Origin: Actinocorallia herbida
GTDB taxonomy: Bacteria; Actinomycetota; Actinomycetes; Streptosporangiales; Streptosporangiaceae
Direction of reading: 5' to 3'
Length of the DNA: 64,000 nt
Assembly: GCF_003751225.1 (NCBI RefSeq)
Contig: NZ_RJKE01000001.1
Coordinates: 3,658,001-3,722,000 of the forward strand
The notes beneath the pieces are model-generated. The model was not told where the DNA came from. It was given only the letters and a program-made list of their open reading frames with translations, and did no database searches. Below are positions 25,200 to 33,255 of this stretch, piece by piece. A program made the position numbers and the translations under genes. Numbering within the stretch: the first letter of the stretch is position 1; each line of letters starts with the position of its first letter.

Positions 25200-26276
25200 A
25201 TGAAGGTCGCGATCGCCTATGAAGCCGGTGAACCGCCCGTGCTGGAGGAGCTGCCCGTCCCGGCGGTCGGGCCGCGCGACGTGCTCGTGCGGATCGCCGC
25301 CAGCGGCATCTGTCACACCGACCTCAATGTGCTCGAAGGTCTTTCGGCGCTGCCACTGCCGATCGCGCTCGGCCACGAGGGCTGCGGAACCGTCGAGGAG
25401 GTCGGCGCGGAGGTGCGCCGGGTGAAGCCGGGCGACCGGGTGCTGGCCTCGGTCGCGCCCGCCTGCGGCACCTGCTGGAACTGCGTCAACGGCATCTCCA
25501 ACCAGTGCGAGCTGAACCCGCTGGTGAAGGCGGCCGAGCGGTTCACCCTGCCGGGCGGCGGCCGGGCCGCCGCGGTCTGCGGCTGCGGCACGTTCGCCGA
25601 GGCCATGGTCGTGCACGAGGCGTCCGTGGTGCCGGTCCGCACCGACCTCGCCGACGAGGAGCTCGCGCTGCTCGGCTGCGGTGTCACCACGGGACTAGGC
25701 GCGGTGCTCAACACCGCGGCGGTCACGCCGGGGGCGAGCGTCGCGGTCATCGGCTGCGGCGGCGTCGGGCAGTCGGTGGTGCAGGGCGCGCGGATCGCGG
25801 GGGCCGCGGTGATCATCGCGGTAGACCCGGTGCCGGGACGCCGTGCGGCGGCCCTCGCCGCCGGGGCCACCCATGCGGTGGATCCGGGTGCGGGTGATCC
25901 CGTCGTACAGGTCCGGGAGCTGACGTCGGGGCGGGGCGCGGACTACACGTTCGAGGCCGTCGGACGGACCGAGCTGATGGTCCAGGCGTTCGCCATGGCG
26001 CGAGGGCACGGGACGGTGACCCTGGTCGGGATGCCACCGGTCGGGTCGGCGCTCACGCTGCCGGCCGTGCAGGCGGTGTTCTCCGGGAAGCGGCTCGCCG
26101 GGTCGGTGCTCGGCGGGGCGCAGATCCTGCGCGACTTCCCCCGGTTCATCGCGCTCGCCGAGTCCGGGCGGCTCGACCTCGGGTCGATGGTGTCGACCAG
26201 GATCGGGCTCGCCGACATCGCGCACGGCATCGAACTCGTCGCACGGGCCGAGGGCGTGCGGACCGTCATCGTTTAG
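25200..26276 (+). CDS. Zinc-dependent alcohol dehydrogenase (MDR superfamily)
   Basis: 358 aa from ATG 25200 (TGAGGG upstream). Catalytic zinc ligands in SGICHTD and GHEGCG; structural zinc lobe with four cysteines in the pattern C-x2-C-x2-C-x7-C (CGTCWNC to NQC); Rossmann motif VIGCGGVGQS. Class III/NDMA-dependent-like. A mycofactocin-dependent relative is possible given the mycofactocin-type SDR at 48395, but cannot be shown. It should oxidise an alcohol made by hydroxylation or hydrolysis in the same pathway. Confidence 0.9.
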   Translation: MKVAIAYEAGEPPVLEELPVPAVGPRDVLVRIAASGICHTDLNVLEGLSALPLPIALGHEGCGTVEEVGAEVRRVKPGDRVLASVAPACGTCWNCVNGISNQCELNPLVKAAERFTLPGGGRAAAVCGCGTFAEAMVVHEASVVPVRTDLADEELALLGCGVTTGLGAVLNTAAVTPGASVAVIGCGGVGQSVVQGARIAGAAVIIAVDPVPGRRAAALAAGATHAVDPGAGDPVVQVRELTSGRGADYTFEAVGRTELMVQAFAMARGHGTVTLVGMPPVGSALTLPAVQAVFSGKRLAGSVLGGAQILRDFPRFIALAESGRLDLGSMVSTRIGLADIAHGIELVARAEGVRTVIV

Positions 26277-26314
26277 CTGAAATTGTCCGGGTCATCGTCC
26301 AGGAGGTCGCGCTC

Positions 26315-27103
26315 GTGTCGGAGTCTTCACCGGAATCGCCGCCGGACGCCCTGCGGGCCTTTCGGCTCGACGGGCGGGTCGCGATCGTCACCGGGGCGTC
26401 GTCCGGCCTGGGCGAGGGGATCGCGCGGGGGCTCGCCTCGGCGGGGGCCCGGGTCGCGGTCGTCGCGCGCCGCCGAGACAGGCTCGGCAAGCTCGCCGAG
26501 CAGATCGGCGGGCTCGCCGTCGGCGCCGACCTGGGCGACGCCGACCAGGTCGCCGGGGTCGTCCCGGCCGTCGCCGAAGGGCTCGGCCCGCCGACGATCC
26601 TGGTGAACGCCGCGGGCGCGCTGCTCAGCCCGGACAAGGCCGAGGACGAATCCCTGGACGGCATCCGCCGCACCCTCGACCTGAACCTGGTCGCCCCGTT
26701 CCGGCTGGCCCAGGACGTCTTCCCGCACATGCGCGACGCGGGCGGCGGCGCGATCGTGCACATCTCCTCGATCAGCGGGCGGGTCGGCATCCCGGGCATC
26801 CCGCAGGCCTCCTACGCGGCGAGCAAACTCGGCCTCTCCGGTCTGACGTCGGAACTCGCCGTCCAGTGGGCCCGCCACCGGGTCCGCGTCAACACCGTCG
26901 CCCCCGGCTTCTTCCGCAGCGAGATCACCGAGGATCTCTTCGAGAACGAGCGCAGCCGCGCCTGGCTCAGCCGCAACACCCCGCTCCCCATCGACGGCAC
27001 CCCGGCCGACTACGTCGGCGCCGTCCTCTGGCTCACCTCCGAGGCCGGCCGCTACGTCACCGGCCAGACCATCGTCATCGACGGCGGCTGGACCGCCCGC
27101 TGA
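26315..27103 (+). CDS. Short-chain dehydrogenase/reductase (SDR)
   Basis: 262 aa from GTG 26315 with AGGAGG 8 nt upstream. Classical SDR: TGASSGLGEG cofactor loop, ARRRDRL after the second strand (basic, so NADP is likely), NAAGALL, catalytic Ser in ISSISGR and Tyr-x3-Lys in YAASK, and C-terminal TGQTIVIDGGW. Last gene of the amidohydrolase-ADH-SDR operon. Likely interconverts a hydroxyl and a keto group. Confidence 0.9.
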   Translation: MSESSPESPPDALRAFRLDGRVAIVTGASSGLGEGIARGLASAGARVAVVARRRDRLGKLAEQIGGLAVGADLGDADQVAGVVPAVAEGLGPPTILVNAAGALLSPDKAEDESLDGIRRTLDLNLVAPFRLAQDVFPHMRDAGGGAIVHISSISGRVGIPGIPQASYAASKLGLSGLTSELAVQWARHRVRVNTVAPGFFRSEITEDLFENERSRAWLSRNTPLPIDGTPADYVGAVLWLTSEAGRYVTGQTIVIDGGWTAR

Positions 27104-28046
27104 CCCGTGCCGCACATCCGCGTGCCCCGCCGCGACGCACCGCTTCCGGACCCGGAGACCTGTCGCGAGGGCCGGACGCCCCCTCCGCCCGCCCGCCGTC
27201 GCGTCGTGAGCGGGGCGGGCACCCGCCACCGCACCACCAGGGAGGTCCTCGATGCGGACGAGTCGCGGCGGACGCGAAGGGAGCGACGGCGGACGAGGAC
27301 TCGGCTCCGGGCGAGTTGAGGCGAGGCCCAAAGTGCAGGTGCCCTGCGGCGGAGGGGCGGGGCCCGGTGAAGGAAGAGCGCGGACCGGCATGCGCGCCGC
27401 GGAGCCCGGGTGCGGTGCGCGGCGGGGGCGAAGTCCGGAGCGGCAGGACGGGCGTTCGTCGGAGCGCCGCGACGCAGGGGGCCGTGGCGCGGTCGGGGTG
27501 CGGTGGGGAGGCGGCCCGTCGGTGGTGGGCGCGAAGTGCGGAGCGGCCGGACGAGCGTCCGACCGCGGACGAGCGACGCGGGGAGGCGAGGGCGAGGGGC
27601 GTTGGGGTGCCGGGTCGGGAGGCCGGGGGAGCCGGGCAGGCCCGACGGCGAGGACCCTGCCTCTCGGGAGGCCCCGGCGGGCGGCGGGGGTGCGCGGCGG
27701 GGTGCGGCCGGGTGGGTCACCGAGGGTCGGACGGTCGCGGGCGCGAGGGGGCAGGACGAGGGTCCGGTAGCGGGTGAGGGCGGGCGACGGGGCGGGGCGC
27801 GCTGGGGGCGGGCGGGCGCTTGACGCTCGGCGCAGCGCGGGAGTTCCGCGGTCGGGGGTGGGCGGTCGCCCGGCGGCACGGCGTTCGCGGGGAGGCCCGC
27901 GCGGCGGGGAGGAAGGGGGGCGCCGGGACGGGACGGACGGGTACCCGGTGGGGCGAGGGCGGGTGCCGGAGGGCGGGCGGGCCGTGGGAGGCGCGGGGCG
28001 CGGCGGCTGAAGGAGAGGTTTTGGAGATGCGAGAGTTGTAAGTATT
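27104..28046. other. G-rich intergenic region without a credible gene
   Basis: About 950 bp. From roughly 27,240 on, the plus strand is strongly G-rich with long runs such as GGGGAGGAAGGGGGG. Open frames exist on both strands only because stop codons are rare; they lack ribosome sites, have no domain-like sequence and are dominated by Arg/Gly or Pro/Arg. It contains an imperfect 103-bp-period duplication (27428 and 27531). Possibly decayed coding DNA. Confidence 0.5.
27428..27561 (+). repeat. Imperfect tandem duplication, 103-bp period
   Basis: The 31-nt segment beginning GCGAAGTCCGGAGCGG at 27428 recurs at 27531 with 27 of 31 positions identical. It is within the G-rich gene desert. Confidence 0.5.
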
Positions 28047-28066
28047 GCAATCCTTATAAGGATTGC
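28047..28066. promoter_or_regulatory. Perfect 20-bp palindromic operator
   Basis: GCAATCCTTATAAGGATTGC, a perfect inverted repeat without a spacer, 13 bp upstream of the first acyl-CoA dehydrogenase start. It stands in a sharply AT-rich patch. It is not a copy of the AGTGAG motif, so a different regulator is expected. Its TTATAA centre may double as part of the -10. Confidence 0.65.
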
Positions 28067-28079
28067 TTACCTTCGGAGT

Positions 28080-29228
28080 ATGGACTTCTCAATGGGTGCG
28101 GCGGCCGGAGGGCTCCGGGAGGAGCTACGGAAGCTGGTGGGTGAGCATGTGCCGCCGGACTTCCTGGGGGCGTTCACGGATGATCCGGCCGATCTGGAGA
28201 CGGCGCAGCGGTTCTGCCGGACGCTCGCGGACCGGGGGCTGCTGTGCATCGCGTGGCCCAAGGAGTACGGCGGGGAAGACGCCTCGGTGTGGGAACAGAC
28301 CGTGGTGCGCGAGGAGATGTGGGCGCACCACGAGCCGCGCGGCGCCCAGTACATGGGCGTCAACTGGGTCGGGCCCACGATCATGCGGCACGGCACCGAC
28401 GAGCAGAAGCGCACGCACCTGCCGCCGATCGCGCGCGGCGAGATCATCTGGTGCCAGGGGTTCAGCGAGCCCGACGCGGGCTCCGACCTGGCCTCCCTGC
28501 GCACGACCGCGCGCCGTGAGGGCGACGGCTGGCGCGTCACCGGCCAGAAGGTCTGGACGTCTTATGCCGGGATGGCCCAGTGGTGCTTCCTGCTCGCCCG
28601 GACCTCGACCGGCGAGCGCAGGCAGCAGGGGTTGACGATCTTCCTCGTCCGGATGGACGATCCGGCCGTCGAGGTGCGCCCGATCGACTGCCTGATGGGC
28701 CCGCACCACCTCAACGAGGTCTTCTTCACCGATCTGAAGGTCACCGAGGCCGACGTCCTCGGCACGGTCGACGAAGGCTGGAACGTCGTCCAGGAGGTGC
28801 TGGCCTTCGAGCGGGTGGGCATCGCCCGGTACGCGCGCTGCGAACGCCTCCTCATGGACGCGCCCCGCGCGCTGGGCGACGCCTGGGACGACCTGCCCGA
28901 GGAACTGCACGTCCGGTGGGCCCGGATGCTCACCCACTGCCGTCGCGCACGGCTCCTCGCCTACAGCGTCCTGCACCGGCAGAGCGAGGGGAAGGTCAGG
29001 CCCGGCGACGCGGCGGGCTACCGGATCGCGGTCACCCGCCTCGACCAGGACAGCGCCGAGGTGCTGATGGACATCATCGGCCAGGCCCCCCGGGAGGGCG
29101 AGGACCTGCGAAGGTTCCGCGCGGCGGTCGCCGACCACTTCCGGTACGCGCACGCCTCGACCGTCGCCTCCGGCAGCATCGACGTCCAGCGCATCCTGCT
29201 GGCCCGGCACATTCTGGGGAAAGCGTGA
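28080..29228 (+). CDS. Acyl-CoA dehydrogenase, large-type subunit
   Basis: 382 aa. Acyl-CoA dehydrogenase fold: substrate/FAD motif GFSEPDAGSDLASLRTTA near residues 126-143, GQKVWTSYAG near 155-164. The usual C-terminal GGTSEIQR is changed to SGSIDVQRILLARHILG, so the flavin-contact loop is atypical. ATG 28080 is very close to GGAG; an ATG at 28092 is possible. The following gene overlaps by 4 nt and encodes a short acyl-CoA dehydrogenase, so the two probably form an alpha2-beta2 enzyme like the ChsE pairs of steroid degradation. It introduces a double bond alpha-beta to a CoA ester. Confidence 0.88.
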   Translation: MDFSMGAAAGGLREELRKLVGEHVPPDFLGAFTDDPADLETAQRFCRTLADRGLLCIAWPKEYGGEDASVWEQTVVREEMWAHHEPRGAQYMGVNWVGPTIMRHGTDEQKRTHLPPIARGEIIWCQGFSEPDAGSDLASLRTTARREGDGWRVTGQKVWTSYAGMAQWCFLLARTSTGERRQQGLTIFLVRMDDPAVEVRPIDCLMGPHHLNEVFFTDLKVTEADVLGTVDEGWNVVQEVLAFERVGIARYARCERLLMDAPRALGDAWDDLPEELHVRWARMLTHCRRARLLAYSVLHRQSEGKVRPGDAAGYRIAVTRLDQDSAEVLMDIIGQAPREGEDLRRFRAAVADHFRYAHASTVASGSIDVQRILLARHILGKA

Positions 29229-30160
29229 ACATCGACCTGAGTGATGAGGCGTTCGCCTACGGGCGCGAGGCCCAGCGCGCGCTGGGCGCGGCCGGAGGAG
29301 ACCTGCTCGTCCAGCGCGCTGAAGCCGACCCGGAGATCAGGGCCTCGCTCGTGGAGCCACTCCTGCGGGACCTCGGCGCGTGGGACCTCGATCCGCGCGG
29401 CGACGCCGACGATCTCGAAGCCGCGGCCGCCCTCAGCCGGGCCTTCGGCTACTGGGCGGCGCCCTATCCGGTCGCCGAGCGGCTCGCCCGTCCGGCCGGG
29501 TCGGACGGCCTGATCGTCGTCGCCGACCGGCACCCCGAGGCCGCCGTCGCCGGCCTCGATCTGCGCTGGACCACCGTGGCCCTGGACGGCACGCGCGGCA
29601 CCGCGCGGGCCGTGCCCTCGGACGAGCCGGCCAGGACCTCCGCATTCGTCACCGGCCTCGACCTCACGCCGGACGGCGCCGCCGAGGCCAGGGACATCGC
29701 CCTCGGCCTCGTTCTGCCGTGCTGGACCCTCCTCGGCATGCTCGACCGGGCGATGGAGCTGACCCGCGAGCACGTGCTGGTCCGCCACCAGTTCGGCAAG
29801 CCGCTGTCCGCCCAGCAGGGCGTCCAGTTCCAGCTCACCGACGCCGAGGTGGAGCGGGCCGGGATCGCGATGCTCGCCAGGTACGCGCTGTGGAGCGTGC
29901 AGGACGGGCGGGCCGAGGCCGTCGAGGACGCGCTCGCGCTGCGCCTCGCCGCGATCGAGGCGTCGGAGACGGTGTTCCGCACCGCCCACCTGCTGCACGG
30001 CGCGATCGGCTTCTGCGACGAGACGGCCCTGTCCTGGACCTCCCGGTACAGCCAGCCCCTCCGGCGGCTGCCTTACGGGATCTCCGGCACCCGGGCCCGG
30101 TTCACCCGTGCGATCGGCCGCCGGGGGCTCACCGGACTGTTCAGCGAGGTGACGGCGTGA
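29225..30160 (+). CDS. Acyl-CoA dehydrogenase, short partner subunit
   Basis: 311 aa from GTG 29225, overlapping the previous stop. It lacks most of the N-terminal helical domain and the GFSEPDAGSD motif, but keeps the C-terminal domain: REHVLVRHQFGKPLSAQQGVQF and LLHGAIGFCDETALSWTSRY. This matches the partner subunits of heteromeric actinobacterial acyl-CoA dehydrogenases, where FAD and substrate sites are shared between subunits. Expected to be inactive without the 28080-29228 product. Confidence 0.85.
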   Translation: MNIDLSDEAFAYGREAQRALGAAGGDLLVQRAEADPEIRASLVEPLLRDLGAWDLDPRGDADDLEAAAALSRAFGYWAAPYPVAERLARPAGSDGLIVVADRHPEAAVAGLDLRWTTVALDGTRGTARAVPSDEPARTSAFVTGLDLTPDGAAEARDIALGLVLPCWTLLGMLDRAMELTREHVLVRHQFGKPLSAQQGVQFQLTDAEVERAGIAMLARYALWSVQDGRAEAVEDALALRLAAIEASETVFRTAHLLHGAIGFCDETALSWTSRYSQPLRRLPYGISGTRARFTRAIGRRGLTGLFSEVTA

Positions 30161-30942
30161 GCGGGTACGACGCGCTCCCGCCCGACCTCGCCGTCGAGCG
30201 GGACGGGCCCGTCCGGACCGTCATCCTGAACCGCCCGGCGGAGCTGAACGCGGTGAGCAAGGACCTGCACCGTGCGCTGGCCGAGGTGTGGGAGATGCTC
30301 GCGGCCGACAGCGAGGCGAAGGTCGTGGTCCTCACCGGCGCGGGCAAGGCGTTCAGCGCGGGCGGCGACCTCGGCTGGATCACCTCGTTCCTGGACGACC
30401 CGGCCGCCCGCGACGCGAGCCTGCGCGAGGGCGCGAAGATCATCGAGGAGATGCTGCGGTTCCCGCTCCCGGTCGTCGCCGCCGTCAACGGGCCCGCGGT
30501 CGGGCTCGGATGCAGCCTCGCCGTCCTGTCCGACATCGTGCTCATCGGCGAGGACGCGCATCTGGCCGACCCGCACGTCAGCGTCGGCCTCGTCGCGGGC
30601 GACGGGGGCGCGGCGTTCTGGCCGCTGCTCACCCCGATCCTGCGGTCCCGCGAGTACCTGTTCACCGGCGCCCGCATCCCGGCCGCCACCGCCGTCGAGC
30701 TGGGCCTCGCCAGCCGGACCGTCCCGGCCGCCGACCTGCCCGGCGCGGCCAAGGACCTCGCGCTGCGGCTCGCCGCCCAGCCCGCCGCCGCGCTGCGCGG
30801 CACCAAGCGCGTGGTGAACTCCTACCTCGCGCAGGCGCTCGCCGGGGCGGTCCAGGCGGGGTTCGCGGCCGAGGCGGAGACCATGCGCTCGCCCGAGCAC
30901 CGGGACCGGCTGCTCGCGCTCGCCGAGAGGGCCGGGCGGTGA
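30157..30942 (+). CDS. Enoyl-CoA hydratase/isomerase (crotonase) family
   Basis: 261 aa from GTG 30157 (GTGA overlap with the previous gene). Crotonase features: LNRPAELNAVSKDLH, oxyanion-hole GKAFSAGGDLGW and AAVNGPAVGLGCSLA. Of the two catalytic glutamates of classical hydratases, the first position reads PHV (His) while the second (SREYLFTGA) is kept. It may therefore act as an isomerase, hydrolase or specialised hydratase. Sandwiched between two acyl-CoA dehydrogenase pairs. Confidence 0.87.
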   Translation: MSGYDALPPDLAVERDGPVRTVILNRPAELNAVSKDLHRALAEVWEMLAADSEAKVVVLTGAGKAFSAGGDLGWITSFLDDPAARDASLREGAKIIEEMLRFPLPVVAAVNGPAVGLGCSLAVLSDIVLIGEDAHLADPHVSVGLVAGDGGAAFWPLLTPILRSREYLFTGARIPAATAVELGLASRTVPAADLPGAAKDLALRLAAQPAAALRGTKRVVNSYLAQALAGAVQAGFAAEAETMRSPEHRDRLLALAERAGR

Positions 30943-32126
30943 GCGCGGCCGACCTCGCGGACTTCCGCGCCGACGTCCGCGCCTGGTGCCGCGCGCACAT
31001 CCCGTCCGACTGGCGCGCCGCCCAGACCGGCGCGACCGACGCGGAGTTCGTCGCCTTCCAGCAGGCATGGTTCCAGGAGCTGCGCGGTGCGGGCTACGCG
31101 GTCCCGCACTGGCCCGCGGAATGGGGCGGCGGCATGTCCGTCGCGCAGCAGACCGTGCTGTACCGGGAACTCGCCGCGCACGACGCGCCCCGGCTCGTGC
31201 TGGCGTTCGTCGCGATCCACCACGCGGCGGCGACGCTGCTCGCGGCGGGTACGGACGCACAGCGCGAAAGGCACCTTCCGGCCATTCTCGACGGCGAGAT
31301 CTGGGTGCAGGGCTTCTCCGAGCCGGATGCCGGCTCCGACCTCGCCGCCCTGCGGACCACCGCCCGCAGGCAGGGCGACGCCTATGTCGTCAACGGCCAG
31401 AAGGTGTGGGCGAGCGGCGCGGCGCACGCCGACCAGTGCCTGCTGCTGGCCCGCACCGACCCCGCCGCGCCCAAGCGGCGCGGCATCTCCTACCTGCTGA
31501 TGGACATGCGGTCGCCCGGTGTCGAGGTGCGGCCGATCCGGCAGGCCACGGGGGAGTCGCACTTCTGCGAGATCTTCCTGGACGACGTCGTCATTCCGGC
31601 CGGGAACCTCGTCGGTCCGGAGCACGACGGCTGGCGGGTGGCGCAGGAGACGCTCGGCACGGAACGCGGCATGACCATGCTGGAGCTCGCGGAACGGCTC
31701 GGCAACGGCGGCTTCCGGTGGCTGGTCGAGGCGTGCGCCCGGCCCGGCCGGGACGGCACCGCGCCGCTGGACGACTCGCGCGTCCGGGACCGGCTCGCCG
31801 AACTCGAGACCGAGGTGACGGGGCTGCGCGCGCTCTGCGCCGACCTCGTGGCGAACGACGCGCCGGGTCCCGCCGACGCCTCGATCGTGAAGCTGTACTA
31901 CAGCGAACTCCTCCAGCGGATGACGGACTTCGGCGCCCAGATCGCCGGACCCGCCGCGCACACCGTCCTGCGCAAGCCGCTGTCCAGCGGATGGGAGTCC
32001 GGCGCCTGGGTGCTGGACTTCGTCGGCTCCTGGGAATGGACGATCCCGGGCGGCACCAGCGAGATCCAGCGCTCGATCATCGGGGAACGCGGCCTCGGCC
32101 TGCCCCGCGAACCCAAGGCGGTCTGA
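30939..32126 (+). CDS. Acyl-CoA dehydrogenase, large-type subunit
   Basis: 395 aa from GTG 30939 (overlaps previous stop). Full-length acyl-CoA dehydrogenase: QGFSEPDAGSDLAALRTTAR, NGQKVWASGAAHADQ, and a canonical C-terminal PGGTSEIQRSIIGERGLGLP flavin-binding segment. Paired with the gene starting at 32126 (TGATG overlap). Together they fit an alpha2-beta2 heterotetramer acting on a bulky acyl-CoA. Confidence 0.9.
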   Translation: MSAADLADFRADVRAWCRAHIPSDWRAAQTGATDAEFVAFQQAWFQELRGAGYAVPHWPAEWGGGMSVAQQTVLYRELAAHDAPRLVLAFVAIHHAAATLLAAGTDAQRERHLPAILDGEIWVQGFSEPDAGSDLAALRTTARRQGDAYVVNGQKVWASGAAHADQCLLLARTDPAAPKRRGISYLLMDMRSPGVEVRPIRQATGESHFCEIFLDDVVIPAGNLVGPEHDGWRVAQETLGTERGMTMLELAERLGNGGFRWLVEACARPGRDGTAPLDDSRVRDRLAELETEVTGLRALCADLVANDAPGPADASIVKLYYSELLQRMTDFGAQIAGPAAHTVLRKPLSSGWESGAWVLDFVGSWEWTIPGGTSEIQRSIIGERGLGLPREPKAV

Positions 32127-33223
32127 TGCCGGAGGAACACGCCGAGCTGCACGCCGAGCTGCGCGCGGTCGTCCGCGACCTGCTCGCCAAGACCGGGCCG
32201 GACGCCGCGCCCGACTGGCGGACCCTGGCCCGCTCGGGGTGGCTCGGCCTGGAGGCCCCCGAGGAGCTGGACGGCGCGGGCGCGTCGTTCGCCGAGACCG
32301 CGGTGGTGCTCCACGAGTTCGGCCGGGCCGCCGCGCGCGGCCCCTACCCGGCCGTCGCGGCGCTCGCGCTCGGGGCGCTCACCCTGCTGGAGCCCTCGCC
32401 GGGACGGGACGGGCTGATCGAGGCGACCGTCGCGGGGCGCACCGTGCCGATCCTGGCCTTGGACGGGGAGGCCGAGCACGTCCCGTTCCGGCTGCTGCGG
32501 ACCGCGACCGGCCTCGCGCTGCACGGTGCCGCCCGGTTCGTCCAGGAGGCTCCCGCCGCGGACCGCCTGCTCCTGCCCGCCCTCGATCCCGCAGGAACGC
32601 CGGTGCTCGTGGACCTTCCGGCGCGAACCGCCGGATTGACGGGCAGCGCGATCCCCGTCCTGGACGAGACGAGGACCTTCGGCGAGATCTCCGCCCAGGG
32701 CCCCACGGTGCCGGAAGACTCGGTCCTGAGGTTCGCCGACGAGGCGAAAGCCGTCCGCCGCCTCCACGACCGCGCGGCCGTCGCCCTCGCCTGCGACAGC
32801 CTCGGCTCCGCCGAAGCGATGCTCGACGCCACCGTCGCCTACGCCGGCACCCGCGAGCAGTTCGGCCGCCGGATCGGCTCCTTCCAGGCCGTCAAGCACC
32901 TCTGCGCCGACATGCTCGTCAAGGTCGAGGTCGCCCGCCACCTCGTCGGAGCCGCGGTTCGCGCCGAAGCGGGCGAAGGCGACCCCGTCGCCGCGGCCAT
33001 GGCGAAATCCCACGCGTGCGCCGCCGCGGTCGAGGTGGCGGGGACGGCCATGCAGCTGCACGGCGGCATGGGCTACACGTGGGAGAGCGGCATCCATGTC
33101 CATCTCAAGCGCGTGACGCTCGACCGCGAGCTGTGCGGATCCCCCGCCGCGCACCGCCGCCGGCTCGCCGACCGCTATCCGGCCCTGGCGCGGGGGGAGG
33201 CCGAGACCTACACTAGTAGGTGA
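32126..33223 (+). CDS. Acyl-CoA dehydrogenase, partner subunit
   Basis: 365 aa from ATG 32126. N-terminal and middle domains are divergent and without the SEPDAGSD motif; the C-terminal domain has AGTREQFGRRIGSFQAVKH and MQLHGGMGYTWESGIHVHLKR, typical of the partner subunit. Last gene of the 28080 operon. Its stop codon lies inside operator site E, so the regulator of the next gene would bind on coding DNA of this one. Confidence 0.88.
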   Translation: MPEEHAELHAELRAVVRDLLAKTGPDAAPDWRTLARSGWLGLEAPEELDGAGASFAETAVVLHEFGRAAARGPYPAVAALALGALTLLEPSPGRDGLIEATVAGRTVPILALDGEAEHVPFRLLRTATGLALHGAARFVQEAPAADRLLLPALDPAGTPVLVDLPARTAGLTGSAIPVLDETRTFGEISAQGPTVPEDSVLRFADEAKAVRRLHDRAAVALACDSLGSAEAMLDATVAYAGTREQFGRRIGSFQAVKHLCADMLVKVEVARHLVGAAVRAEAGEGDPVAAAMAKSHACAAAVEVAGTAMQLHGGMGYTWESGIHVHLKRVTLDRELCGSPAAHRRRLADRYPALARGEAETYTSR

Positions 33224-33243
33224 GCGTTCGCTTTCTTATGGAC
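33218..33243. promoter_or_regulatory. Regulon operator, site E, with -10 element
   Basis: GGTGAGCGTTCGCTTTCT followed by TATGGA. The sequence overlaps the stop codon of the upstream acyl-CoA dehydrogenase gene and precedes the amidohydrolase by about 15 bp. GTGAG and TAT are 12 nt apart, as in sites D, F, G and K. Confidence 0.6.
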
Positions 33244-33255
33244 GGAGCCCCCACC

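Noticed and set aside
27052-28050. 332-aa minus-strand frame in the G-rich gap
   Set aside because: Composed almost only of Pro, Arg and Ala, no domain pattern, no ribosome site, and overlaps the end of the SDR gene. Explained by the G-rich plus strand.
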